Shown: positions 16,873-25,284 of the stretch, one piece after another
Position numbering within the stretch: position 1 is the first letter of the stretch
How the letters are laid out: each line of letters opens with the position of its first letter
Assembly (NCBI RefSeq): GCF_031843945.1
Contig: NZ_JAVTJJ010000010.1
Coordinates: 77,388 to 141,387, forward strand
Direction: 5' to 3'
DNA from: Paracidovorax sp031843945
Lineage (GTDB): Bacteria > Pseudomonadota > Gammaproteobacteria > Burkholderiales > Burkholderiaceae_C
Length of the DNA: 64,000 nt
Translations under genes and position numbers: made by a program
Notes under the pieces: generated by a model
Told to the model about the DNA's origin: nothing
Databases searched by the model: none
The model's input: only the letters and a program-made list of their open reading frames with translations

Positions 16873-17619
16873 ATGCCCGCTACGCAGACCCAAGGGATAT
16901 CGCCCGCTAGGCCCGCCTGGCGCCAGGTGCTGTCTGGACTGACCCGACTCGCCCTGCGCGTGCCCAGCCAGTGCGCCGTCTGCCATGCCTGGCCGGCTGA
17001 CCGCCTTTGCGCGGACTGCGTGGCACGGTTCGCCACCCACCGCAGCCGTTGCCGCACCTGCGCCCTGCCCGTGCCGGCTGGCGTCGATCAATGTGGCCGC
17101 TGCGTGCGGCAAACGCCGCCGCTGGACGCATGCCTGGCCGCTATGGACTACGGCTATCCCTGGGCCGGTCTGCTGGCCGAGTTCAAATTCAAGAACGACC
17201 CGGGCTGGGCCGCCACACTGGGCGCACACCTGATGGCCGCGCCCGGCGTAATGGCCGCCGTGGCGCAGGCAGACTGGCTGCTGCCCATCCCCCTGTCGAA
17301 CGAGCGGCTGCGCGAGCGCGGCTTCAACCAATCACTGCTGCTGGCCCGGCAACTGGACCGCCAGCGCACCCGCGCCGACTGGCTGCTGCGCCTGCGCGCG
17401 ACCGAGGCGCAAAGCAGCCTGACGCGCGCCCAGCGCCTGCGCAACCTGCGCGGCGCCTTCGCGCTGGAGCCGCTGGCCGCAGCGCAGGTCGCAGGCCAGC
17501 GCGTGGTGCTGTTGGACGACGTGATGACCACCGGCGCCACGCTGCAGATGGCCGCCACCGTGCTGCGCCAGGCGGGTGTGGCGCACATCACCGGGCTGGT
17601 GCTGGCGCGCACGGCCTGA
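16873..17619 (+). CDS. comF: ComF family phosphoribosyltransferase-like protein
   Basis: A 248-aa protein. The N-terminus has a double zinc ribbon (CAVCHAWPADRLCADC and CRTCALP...CGRC). The C-terminal PRTase domain has the PRPP loop VVLLDDVMTTGATL and the ComF block LLPIPLSNERLRERGFNQSLLLA. ComF homologues help single-stranded DNA uptake in naturally competent bacteria; in Burkholderiales the gene sits beside bioC and its role there is not settled. Confidence 0.92.
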   Translation: MPATQTQGISPARPAWRQVLSGLTRLALRVPSQCAVCHAWPADRLCADCVARFATHRSRCRTCALPVPAGVDQCGRCVRQTPPLDACLAAMDYGYPWAGLLAEFKFKNDPGWAATLGAHLMAAPGVMAAVAQADWLLPIPLSNERLRERGFNQSLLLARQLDRQRTRADWLLRLRATEAQSSLTRAQRLRNLRGAFALEPLAAAQVAGQRVVLLDDVMTTGATLQMAATVLRQAGVAHITGLVLARTA

Positions 17620-17706
17620 AAAACCGCGCTGGGGCGAGATACCTTTTGTTGCGTTCGCAGTGGCTGCCTGGTGTTACAGACCCCGTGCCCGCCTCAGAAT
17701 GGCGGC

Positions 17707-18198
17707 ATGTTTCACATTGTTCTCGTCGAACCTGAAATTCCGCCCAACACCGGCAACGTGATCCGGCTGGCGGCGAACACGGGCTGCACGCTGCACTTGG
17801 TGGAGCCCTTGGGATTCTCGATGGAAGACCGGCTGATGCGGCGCGCCGGGCTCGACTATCACGAGTACGCACAGGTGCGTCGCCACGCCGGCTGGACAGC
17901 CCTGCTGCGCGACGAGCAACCCGATGCCGCGCGCATGTTCGCCATGACAACGCATGGCACGCAGACGGTGTACGACACGGGTTTTCGACCTGGTGACTGG
18001 CTGGTGTTCGGCGCCGAAACGCGCGGCCTGCCGCCTGAGTTGCGCGAGACCTTCCCACCCGCGCAGCGCCTCAAGCTGCCCATGGTGCCGGGGCAGCGCA
18101 GCCTGAACCTGTCGAACGCCGTGGCGGTGACGGTGTTCGAGGCCTGGCGACAGAACAGCTTCATGCAAGGCCCGGCCGAGCCAGCCAGTGGCGAGTAA
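17707..18198 (+). CDS. trmL: tRNA (cytidine(34)-2'-O)-methyltransferase
   Basis: A 163-aa SPOUT-fold methyltransferase. MFHIVLVEPEIPPNTGNVIRL is the family signature. The trefoil-knot SAM site is formed by VFGAETRGLP and LPMVPGQRSLNLSNAVAV. It modifies the wobble base of tRNA-Leu isoacceptors. The ATG at 17707 was preferred to one 36 bp upstream because it begins exactly at the family N-terminus. Convergent with the MaoC gene. Confidence 0.95.
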   Translation: MFHIVLVEPEIPPNTGNVIRLAANTGCTLHLVEPLGFSMEDRLMRRAGLDYHEYAQVRRHAGWTALLRDEQPDAARMFAMTTHGTQTVYDTGFRPGDWLVFGAETRGLPPELRETFPPAQRLKLPMVPGQRSLNLSNAVAVTVFEAWRQNSFMQGPAEPASGE

Positions 18199-18215
18199 GA
18201 AAGCGGCGAAGGAAT

Positions 18216-18680
18216 CTACGGCGCAGCGCCGTAATTGCGGGCGAGCGATTCAGCCACGCACACGGGCTTGTCGCCGCCCTCGCGTTCCATGGTGACCTGC
18301 CAAGTCATCTGCATACCATCCGGCTCGGCCTTCTCCAGCGCCAGCAAGGTCAGCCGGGCCCGCACCCGGCTGCCGGCCGGCACGGGCGCGGTGAAGCGCA
18401 CGCGGTTCAGGCCGTAGTTCACGCCCATGCGGGCGCCGGCGATGGTGAAGGCCGCTTCGAAAAATCGGGGGATCAGCGACAGCGTGAGAAACCCGTGCGC
18501 GATGGTGGTGCCGAACGGGCCCTGCGCGGCGCGCTCCGGGTCCACGTGGATCCACTGGTGATCGCCGGTCGCCTCGGCGAACAGGTCGATCTGTTTTTGC
18601 GTGACCGTGATCCAGTCGGTCACGGCCACTTCCTGGCCCACGCAGGCGGCCAGCTCGGTATAGCTCTGGAAGGTTTTCAT
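18216..18680 (-). CDS. MaoC family dehydratase ((R)-specific enoyl-CoA hydratase type)
   Basis: A 154-aa hot-dog-fold protein. The hydratase motif is intact: FAEATGDHQWIHVDPERA (catalytic Asp and His), followed by IAHGFLTLSLIP. Such enzymes hydrate trans-2-enoyl-CoA to (R)-3-hydroxyacyl-CoA and can feed polyhydroxyalkanoate synthesis. It follows the parA-like gene by 55 bp on the same strand. Confidence 0.92.
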   Translation of the reverse strand: MKTFQSYTELAACVGQEVAVTDWITVTQKQIDLFAEATGDHQWIHVDPERAAQGPFGTTIAHGFLTLSLIPRFFEAAFTIAGARMGVNYGLNRVRFTAPVPAGSRVRARLTLLALEKAEPDGMQMTWQVTMEREGGDKPVCVAESLARNYGAAP

Positions 18681-18735
18681 GCGGCCACTCTAGCGCCGCA
18701 GGCGCGCGCGGGCGTGTCCAGCCGGCGACAAGGAA

Positions 18736-19356
18736 TCAGCCGGCGTCCAGCCAGTCGCAGATGGGCCGCCACTGCTCCAGGTCGCGCACCACGCGGCCGC
18801 GGGCGACGTCGAACAGCGTGAGCCCGTGCGCGGCCAGGTGCACGTAGTTCTGCGTGTCGCGCAAGTAACCCAGCACCGGCAGGCCCAGGCCGTCCACGAA
18901 TTCGTGCAGCCGCTCGGCCGCCAGCGTGCGTGCGTCGACCCGCATGCCGACGATGCCGACCTGCGCCTGCCCGCCGTGGCGGTGGCTGGCCAGCTCGTCC
19001 AGAAAGTCACGCGTGGCGAAGATGTCGAACACACTGGGCTGCAGTGGCACGATGATCTTGTCGGCCAGCTTGAGCACGTCTTTGAGCCGCCAGCCGTGCA
19101 GGCCGGCCGGCGTGTCCAGCACGGCGTGGGTGGTGCCGTGGGGCGGGCGGGTGATCAGGTCGTGCGCCACGTCCCACAGGCCGATGGGACGGGCCTGCGC
19201 GGGCCGCTGGCCCAGCCATAGATGGGACGAGCGCTGCCGGTCGGCATCGCCCAGGATCACGGCGTGGCCCTGGCTGGCGTAATACCCTGCGATCTGGGTC
19301 GACAGCGTGGACTTGCCCACGCCGCCCTTGGGATTGGCGACTACGACCACCGGCAT
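18736..19356 (-). CDS. ParA family ATPase (orphan)
   Basis: A 206-aa deviant Walker-A ATPase: PKGGVGKST at residues 9-17, then the DADRQRSS and VLDTPAGLHG motifs. The start at 19356 is set by AAGGAGG five bases upstream. There is no parB or centromere-like array nearby, so this is an orphan ParA/MipZ-like protein rather than a partition locus. It may be co-transcribed with the MaoC gene. Role unknown. Confidence 0.9.
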   Translation of the reverse strand: MPVVVVANPKGGVGKSTLSTQIAGYYASQGHAVILGDADRQRSSHLWLGQRPAQARPIGLWDVAHDLITRPPHGTTHAVLDTPAGLHGWRLKDVLKLADKIIVPLQPSVFDIFATRDFLDELASHRHGGQAQVGIVGMRVDARTLAAERLHEFVDGLGLPVLGYLRDTQNYVHLAAHGLTLFDVARGRVVRDLEQWRPICDWLDAG

Positions 19357-19477
19357 GCGGGCCTCCTTGGCGCGTGACTGACTGGGTTGCACAAAGCGGG
19401 GACAACGGTTGCAGCGCACATCGTAGCGCCGGCAGGCATGCCTGCAGATGCGACAGCTGAAATCTGCATAGAAACAG

Positions 19478-19530
19478 CCTCAAGCGCTTATTCATCAAGC
19501 GCAAGTAGCTATTAATTTAATAGCAAACCT
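19478..19530 (+). repeat. Two-hairpin dispersed repeat, copy C
   Basis: Forward copy: CCTCAAGCGCTTATTC, ATCAAGCGCAAGTAGC, then TATTAATTTAATAGCAAACC. It lies between parA and lysE. Confidence 0.85.
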
Positions 19531-19546
19531 GATACGGAGCGACTGA

Positions 19547-20191
19547 TTAGGCGTGCTGCCCACCGCGCTTGACGAAGAAAAGCCCCGCACCCACCGCCAT
19601 CAGCAGGCCGCCGAACACGCGGTTCTGGTTGCGCGCGGCGCGCGGGCTGCGCATCAGGCGGCGCAGCGCGCTGGCGCTGGCGGCGTAGCCATGCATCACC
19701 ACCACGTCTACCGAGAGCGTGGTGGCGGCCATCACCAGCAGTTGCGTCCACAGCGGGCGCGCATCGGTCATGAATTGCGGCAGCACGGCCACCATGAAGA
19801 TGATGCCCTTGGGGTTGGTGGCGTTGGTGAGAAAGCCCGTCAGCACGCGGCGCTGCCACGGCCCGGCGTTGGCAGGCGCGGCCTCGGCGCCGTCTTGCGG
19901 GGCTGCACCACCGGCACGCCACTGGCTGAAGCCCAGGTAGATCAAGTAGCACGCACCCAGCACCTTCACGGTGCTGAACGCCACCTCCGACGCGATCAGC
20001 AGCGAGCCCACGCCGGCGCCGGCAACGACCAGAATCAGCAGCAGCCCCAGCTGCAGCCCAAAGATGGTGGCGCTGGTCTTGCGCACGCCGTAGGACAGGC
20101 CATGGCTCATGGACAGCACCGCGCCTGAGCCGGGGGATACCGCGATCAGGCACGACGCGGCGAAGAAAGCGATCCAGGTATGTAGGTCCAT
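19547..20191 (-). CDS. LysE/RhtB family amino-acid exporter
   Basis: A 214-aa inner-membrane protein with six predicted helices. The family signature is near the N-terminus (AVSPGSGAVLSMSHGLSYGVRKT), with a later LTNATNPKGIIFMVAVLPQF block. RhtB-type proteins export homoserine, threonine or related amino acids; the actual substrate cannot be read. It stands alone between two copies of the dispersed repeat. Confidence 0.92.
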   Translation of the reverse strand: MDLHTWIAFFAASCLIAVSPGSGAVLSMSHGLSYGVRKTSATIFGLQLGLLLILVVAGAGVGSLLIASEVAFSTVKVLGACYLIYLGFSQWRAGGAAPQDGAEAAPANAGPWQRRVLTGFLTNATNPKGIIFMVAVLPQFMTDARPLWTQLLVMAATTLSVDVVVMHGYAASASALRRLMRSPRAARNQNRVFGGLLMAVGAGLFFVKRGGQHA

Positions 20192-20270
20192 GGGAGTCGA
20201 TCAGAGAAGGGAATCAGGAGGTTGCGGATTCTAGACGGAGCCTCACCCGCGCAGATTACATGCAAAATAG

Positions 20271-20322
20271 GGCTCCAGCGCTTATCCAATAAGCGCAAGT
20301 AGCTATATTTTTTATAGCAAAA
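20271..20322 (+). repeat. Two-hairpin dispersed repeat, copy D
   Basis: Forward copy: GGCTCCAGCGCTTATCC, AATAAGCGCAAGTAGCTA, then TATTTTTTATAGCAAAAG. It lies between lysE and the divergent kef gene. Confidence 0.85.
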
Positions 20323-20422
20323 GGCAACCAAGGCACGGGCGCTGCGCGTGATCTGTGCCTGCTCGCTTTTCCATCGGCTCCTGCCGGGCGATCCATCGCC
20401 CAGGCCATAACCCAACGCCCTC

Positions 20423-22309
20423 ATGGAACACATCCCCGCTTGGCTCAATTACGGATTCCTCTACCTGGCCGCCGCCGTGGTGGCCGTGCCCATCGCCCGC
20501 GCGCTGGGGCTGGGCGCCATCATCGGCTACCTGGCGGCGGGCATCGCCATCGGGCCGTGGGGTTTGGGGCTGGTCAGCAACGTGCAGGACATCCTGCATT
20601 TCGCTGAATTCGGCGTGGTGCTGATGCTGTTTCTCGTCGGGCTGGAACTGCAGCCCAGCCGGCTCTGGGCGCTGCGCCGCCCCATCTTCGGGCTGGGTTC
20701 GGCCCAGGTGCTGGGCTGCGCGGCCCTGCTGTGGCTGGCCGCGTGGGCCTGCGGCGTGCCTTGGTCAATTGCGCTGGTGGCCGCGCTGGGGCTGGCGCTG
20801 TCGTCCACCGCCATTGCGCTGCAGACGCTGGCCGAGCGCAACCTGATGCGCACCGACGGCGGCCAGAAGGCGTTCTCCATCCTGCTTTTTCAGGACGTGG
20901 CGGCCATTCCCATCCTGGCGCTGCTGCCGCTGCTGGGCGCCGCAGCGCTGGGCGCGGGCGGCACCGCGCCGCACCACACGCCGGCCGAAATGGCGCTGGA
21001 GGCGGCCAAGATCATCGGCGTGGTGGCGGCCATCGTGCTGGGCGGGCGGCTGGCGCTGCGGCCGCTGTTGCGCTGGATCGCGCGCAGCAAGACGCCCGAG
21101 ATCTTCACCGCCGCGTCGCTGCTGCTGGTGGTGGGCATTGCCTACCTGATGGTGCTGGTGGGCCTGTCGATGGCACTTGGCGCCTTCCTCGCCGGCGTGC
21201 TGCTGGCCGACAGCGAATATCGGCGCGAGCTGGAGGCCGACATCGAGCCCTTCAAAGGCCTGCTGCTGGGCCTCTTTTTCATGGCCGTGGGCATGTCCAT
21301 CGACTTCGGCGTGCTGATGCGCTCGCCGGGACTGATGGCGCTGGTGCTGGTGGGTTTTCTGGCCATCAAGGGCGTGGTGATCTACACGCTGGCGCGGGTC
21401 ACCGGCACGCCGTACCAGGAACGGCCGGTGTTCACGCTGCTGCTGGCACAGGGCGGCGAATTCGCGTTCGTGGTGTTCCAGGCCGCAGCGACGGCGGGCG
21501 CGCTGCCGACCGAAACCGCGTCGCTGCTGATCGGCGCGGTGGCGCTGTCGATGCTGCTGTCGCCATTGCTGCTGGTGCTGCTGGACCGGGTGCTGCTGCG
21601 CCGCTACGCGCGGCTGAAGACCGATGTGCCGACGGCCGCCAAGATATCGGAGCCGCAGGAAGCGCCCGTCATCATCGCGGGCTTCGGCCGCTACGGGCAG
21701 ATCGTCGCGCGCACCATGCTGCTGCAGGGCGTGCCCACCACCGTGCTGGACCACAGCGTGGAGATGCTGGAGGTGGCGCACACCTTCGGCTACCGTGTGT
21801 TCTACGGCGATGCGACCCGGCTGGAGCTGCTACGCATCGCCGGCGCGGCGCAGGCCCGCATTCTGGTCATCGCGGTGGACGACGCCGAACAGTCGGTGAA
21901 GATCGCCGCGCTGGCGCGATCGCACTTTCCGCAGCTGAAGATCGTGGCGCGTGCGCGCAACGTGGGCCACTGGAATGCGCTGCGCGACCTGGGCGTGGAG
22001 CATGTCGAGCGCGAGCTGTTCGAGTCCAGCCTGAAGACCGCCCGCACGGTGCTGGAGCTGATGGGCCTGCCCGAGCAAGAGGCCCTGCGCGTGGCAGATC
22101 GCTTTCGCGAGCACAACATCGCCCTGGCCAACCGCATGTATCCGCACCACAAGGACCAGGAAAAGTTCATTGCCGTGGCGCGGCAGGGCCGCCAGCAACT
22201 GGTGGAACAGATGGCCAAGGAAAGACAGGAAAAGGCGGAGGGATCGAAGCACGATACCAATCCGAGCCTTGAGCCATTGCCGCAATCACCGCCTCAGAGC
22301 CGCGATTGA
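20423..22309 (+). CDS. CPA2 cation:proton antiporter, KefB/KefC type
   Basis: A 628-aa protein. The first ~385 residues form the Na+/H+ exchanger-like transport domain (FAEFGVVLMLFLVGLELQP; GLALSSTAIALQTL; FSILLFQDVAAIPILALLP). An RCK/TrkA-N domain follows with the NAD-binding motif GFGRYGQIVAR near residue 420. The domain order matches glutathione-gated potassium efflux systems; no KefF/KefG-type ancillary gene is adjacent. Ion specificity is inferred from family. Confidence 0.9.
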   Translation: MEHIPAWLNYGFLYLAAAVVAVPIARALGLGAIIGYLAAGIAIGPWGLGLVSNVQDILHFAEFGVVLMLFLVGLELQPSRLWALRRPIFGLGSAQVLGCAALLWLAAWACGVPWSIALVAALGLALSSTAIALQTLAERNLMRTDGGQKAFSILLFQDVAAIPILALLPLLGAAALGAGGTAPHHTPAEMALEAAKIIGVVAAIVLGGRLALRPLLRWIARSKTPEIFTAASLLLVVGIAYLMVLVGLSMALGAFLAGVLLADSEYRRELEADIEPFKGLLLGLFFMAVGMSIDFGVLMRSPGLMALVLVGFLAIKGVVIYTLARVTGTPYQERPVFTLLLAQGGEFAFVVFQAAATAGALPTETASLLIGAVALSMLLSPLLLVLLDRVLLRRYARLKTDVPTAAKISEPQEAPVIIAGFGRYGQIVARTMLLQGVPTTVLDHSVEMLEVAHTFGYRVFYGDATRLELLRIAGAAQARILVIAVDDAEQSVKIAALARSHFPQLKIVARARNVGHWNALRDLGVEHVERELFESSLKTARTVLELMGLPEQEALRVADRFREHNIALANRMYPHHKDQEKFIAVARQGRQQLVEQMAKERQEKAEGSKHDTNPSLEPLPQSPPQSRD

Positions 22310-22313
22310 ATCA

Positions 22314-22341
22314 GCGCGCGCCAGCCACAGGCGCGCGCTTT
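22314..22341 (+). terminator. Terminator-like hairpin after the kef-type gene
   Basis: GCGCGCGCC, a 7-base loop, GGCGCGCGC, then TTTGGTTG. The stem is a perfect 9 bp, but the T-tract is short. Confidence 0.65.
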
Positions 22342-22394
22342 GGTTGATGCGGGCGTGAGCAAACGGCAGGCGAAAAAACAACATGGATGAAAAT

Positions 22395-22416
22395 GATTCT
22401 CATTAAAATGAGAATC
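22395..22416. promoter_or_regulatory. Fur box upstream of the siderophore receptor
   Basis: GATTCTCATT and AATGAGAATC flank AA: a perfect 10-2-10 inverted repeat that matches the Fur consensus, about 80 bp before the receptor start. Predicts iron repression. Confidence 0.88.
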
Positions 22417-22495
22417 GCGCCGCGTTTCCATCGCCCAGCTTGAGCTTGGGTGGCAGAGCCGGCGCCCCCTTCATTCCGCTCGTTCGATCGCCGTC

Positions 22496-24667
22496 ATGAC
22501 CACTCCTTCGCACCCCATCGCCGGGGCAGCCAGCTCCCGCGCGCCTGCTCTCTCCGTGCCAGTAACGCGCACCCGCCGTGGCGGCGCAACGCTGTGGGCC
22601 TTGAGCCCGCTGGCACTGTGCCTGTCGCAAGCCGCCGTTGCACAGCCCGCGCCCGACACGGCGCCGCAATTGCAGGAAGTGCGCATCAACGCCAGCACCG
22701 AAAAGGACGTGGGCTTTGCCCCCGTCGAAGCGCAAACCGCCGGCAAGGCGCCGATGCGCCGGCTGGAAACCCCGCAGTCGGTGAGCGTGGTCACGCGCGA
22801 GCAGATGGAGTCGCGCCAGATCAACAACCTGCAGCAGGCGCTGCAGACCGTGGCCGGCGTCAGCCCGGTCAACTTCGGGCGGCGCGGTTTCGACGACATC
22901 AACATTCGCGGCTTTCGCTCAACCGAATCCATCCTCATCGACGGCCTGGTGCAAAGCCCCGGCATGTGGACGCGCCTGACGCCCTACGGCTACGAGCGCT
23001 TTGAAGTGCTCAAGGGCGCGGCCTCGGTGCTGTACGGCCAGGTGCAGCCCGGCGGCATCGTCAACGCGGTGAGCAAGCGGCCCAAGCGCGATGCTTTAAG
23101 CGAAGTGGGCGTGGAAGTGGGCAGCTTCGGCCAACGCACGCTGCAGGCCGACATCAACCGGCCGCTGAACGAGTCGGGCAAGGCGGCGTTCCGCATCAAC
23201 GCGCAAGTCTCGAACAGCGACGACCCGACCGACTTCGTCTACCGGCGCGACCGCTGGATCGCGCCTTCGCTGTCACTGGACCTGGGCGCGCAGACCGATC
23301 TGGTGCTGTTTGCCACTTACAGCCAGAGCAGTTGGATGCGCCAGCAGGGCATCACGCCCTACGGCACCGTGCTGCCCAATGCCAACGGCACGCTGCGGCG
23401 CACGCTCTACACGGGCGACCCCAGCTTCGGCAACTACGACATGGAGACGACGTCCATCGGCTATGCGCTGGAACACCGGCTGTCGCCGCAGCTGACGCTG
23501 CGCCAGAACGTGCGCTATGAAACCGAAAAGGGCACGGGCAGCTTCGTGGCCAACCTGGCGCTGCAGGCCAACCAGCGACTGCAAAACCGCCAGGCCACGC
23601 ACCAGTACATGGACGACGACCTGCTGGCTACCGACACGTCGCTGCTCTCGCAGTTCTCGACCCTGGGCGTGCAGCACCGCCTGGTTACCGGACTGGACGC
23701 GCGCACCGGCCACACCTGGCAAGGCCAGCGGCGCTGCACCATTGGCGCACTCAATCTGTTCAACCCGGTGTACGGGGTAGCGGCCACCTGCCCCACAGGC
23801 TACACCGGCGATGCGCCGGCAAAGCTCAGCGTGATGGGCCTGTACGCGCAGGACCAGATCAAGTTCAACCCGCAATGGACAGCCCTGGTCGGCCTGCGCC
23901 GAGACTGGTCCACCAACGAGATCGACAACCGGCTGACCAGCCAGCAGACGCGCCAGAAAGACTCCGCCACCACCCTGTCCGCCGGGCTGGTCTATGAATT
24001 CACGCCCGGCTGGGCGGCCTACACCAGCTACGGCGAATCGTTCTTGCCTGTGTCAGGCACCACGTTCAGTGGCGCTGCGTTTGCGCCCGAAACCGGCAAG
24101 CAATGGGAAGCCGGCCTGAAGTACGAGGCGCCAGGCGGCGGGCTGACCGGCGCGCTGGCGCTCTTCAACCTCACGCGACGCAACGTCACCACGGCCGACC
24201 CGTCCAACACCGGCTTCAGCGTGCAGACCGGCGAGCAGCGATCGCGCGGACTGGAACTGGAAGTGGGTGCTGACCTGCGCCAGAACATCAAGCTGACGGG
24301 CGCCTACACCTATACCGACACGAAGGTCACGCGGGACAACAAAGCCGCCATCGTGGGCCTGCCGCTGAACCTCACGCCGCGCCACACGCTGGCGCTGTGG
24401 GCCACCTACAAGCTGCCGCAGATGCCGCAAATCACGCTGGGCGCCGGCGCACGCTATGTCAGCGAGCAGGTCGGCTCGTACCCCTTCACCCTGCCCGCCT
24501 ACACCGTGGCAGACCTGTCCGTCGGCTATGCCGGCTCCAACTACCGCGTCACGGCGGGCGTGAAGAACGTGTTCGACAAGGCCTACTACGACGGTGCCAT
24601 CAACGCCAACGTGGTGTCGCCGGCACTGCCACGCAGCTTCAACGTGGGATTGACGTACTTCTTCTGA
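22496..24667 (+). CDS. TonB-dependent siderophore receptor
   Basis: A 723-aa outer-membrane receptor. It starts with a long signal region (LSPLALCLSQAAVAQ) and a TonB-box-like EVRINAS segment. The plug domain (about 75-195) has TPQSVSVVTREQME, INIRGF and VLKGAASVLYGQVQPGGIVN. The barrel ends in LPRSFNVGLTYFF with the terminal Phe required for outer-membrane insertion. It belongs to the FhuA/FpvA-type siderophore subfamily. A perfect Fur box lies upstream. It is a single gene; no exporter, esterase or biosynthesis gene is beside it. The siderophore is unknown. Confidence 0.94.
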   Translation: MTTPSHPIAGAASSRAPALSVPVTRTRRGGATLWALSPLALCLSQAAVAQPAPDTAPQLQEVRINASTEKDVGFAPVEAQTAGKAPMRRLETPQSVSVVTREQMESRQINNLQQALQTVAGVSPVNFGRRGFDDINIRGFRSTESILIDGLVQSPGMWTRLTPYGYERFEVLKGAASVLYGQVQPGGIVNAVSKRPKRDALSEVGVEVGSFGQRTLQADINRPLNESGKAAFRINAQVSNSDDPTDFVYRRDRWIAPSLSLDLGAQTDLVLFATYSQSSWMRQQGITPYGTVLPNANGTLRRTLYTGDPSFGNYDMETTSIGYALEHRLSPQLTLRQNVRYETEKGTGSFVANLALQANQRLQNRQATHQYMDDDLLATDTSLLSQFSTLGVQHRLVTGLDARTGHTWQGQRRCTIGALNLFNPVYGVAATCPTGYTGDAPAKLSVMGLYAQDQIKFNPQWTALVGLRRDWSTNEIDNRLTSQQTRQKDSATTLSAGLVYEFTPGWAAYTSYGESFLPVSGTTFSGAAFAPETGKQWEAGLKYEAPGGGLTGALALFNLTRRNVTTADPSNTGFSVQTGEQRSRGLELEVGADLRQNIKLTGAYTYTDTKVTRDNKAAIVGLPLNLTPRHTLALWATYKLPQMPQITLGAGARYVSEQVGSYPFTLPAYTVADLSVGYAGSNYRVTAGVKNVFDKAYYDGAINANVVSPALPRSFNVGLTYFF

Positions 24668-24738
24668 AAAAGCAGAACCCCGCCACTTTTCAATACGGCT
24701 TTATTTATAGATATTTTTCAATTTACAAAAACAGAGCT

Positions 24739-24840
24739 TCTATGAATTTTATGTCCAGCTTTAATCAATTTCTTTGCAGTTAAGCAAGCAAATAAAATTC
24801 ATAGACTTTTCTTTTCATAGATTTTTAGTAATATCTATGA
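24739..24840. promoter_or_regulatory. AT-rich promoter with inverted-repeat operators of hipBA
   Basis: TCTATGAATTTTAT (24739-24752) and ATAAAATTCATAGA (24792-24805) form a perfect 14-bp inverted repeat with a 39-bp spacer. A second pair, TCATAGA (24815-24821) and TCTATGA (24834-24840), abuts the start codon. The 7-mer TCTATGA or its complement thus occurs four times. This is the expected arrangement for autorepression by HipB. The whole stretch is far more AT-rich than its surroundings. Confidence 0.7.
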
Positions 24841-25284
24841 ATGCCAAGGCAAAACACTTCTCCTGCTGACTACCCGCAGGCGGTGCTGCAGCAAATTGCG
24901 CAGCTCGCCCAGAACATCGTCATCGCCCGCAAGCGCCGCAAGGAAACGCAGGCGCAGTGGGCGCAGCGGCTGGGCGTGTCGCAGCCGACGATGGCGCGCA
25001 TCGAACGGGGCGACCCGTCGGTGGCGATGGCGTCGTATGTGATGTGCATGTGGCTCATCAACCAGGCGCAGGGCCTGGCCGACCTGGTGGCGCCGCAGCG
25101 CGACCTTGCCTCGCTGGAGCGCGAAGTCGCCAGAACCCGCCCACGCTCCGCTGCCAAGCGGACGGTGAAAAACCAGGTGGCGGAACCGGCCGCGCCGGGG
25201 TGGAGCCCGCCAGAACGGGCTGCCAACCGCTCTGCCGAAGGCCTGGCGGCACTGGTGGCCGGCATCAAGAAAGCGCAGCCATGA
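24841..25284 (+). CDS. HipB-like antitoxin (XRE family)
   Basis: A 147-aa protein. It carries a Cro/C1-type helix-turn-helix at about residues 30-65 (ETQAQWAQRLGVSQPTMARIERGDPSVAM). A long basic, Pro-rich C-terminal extension (about 95-147) is unusual, since HipB proteins are commonly under 100 residues. The start is directly at the edge of an operator repeat, without a strong ribosome binding site. Its stop overlaps the hipA start by 4 bp. It would repress the operon and neutralise HipA. Confidence 0.87.
   Translation: MPRQNTSPADYPQAVLQQIAQLAQNIVIARKRRKETQAQWAQRLGVSQPTMARIERGDPSVAMASYVMCMWLINQAQGLADLVAPQRDLASLEREVARTRPRSAAKRTVKNQVAEPAAPGWSPPERAANRSAEGLAALVAGIKKAQP

Noticed and set aside
18736..19356. 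Chromosome or plasmid partition locus
   Set aside because: Only a ParA-type ATPase is present; there is no parB and no parS-like array.
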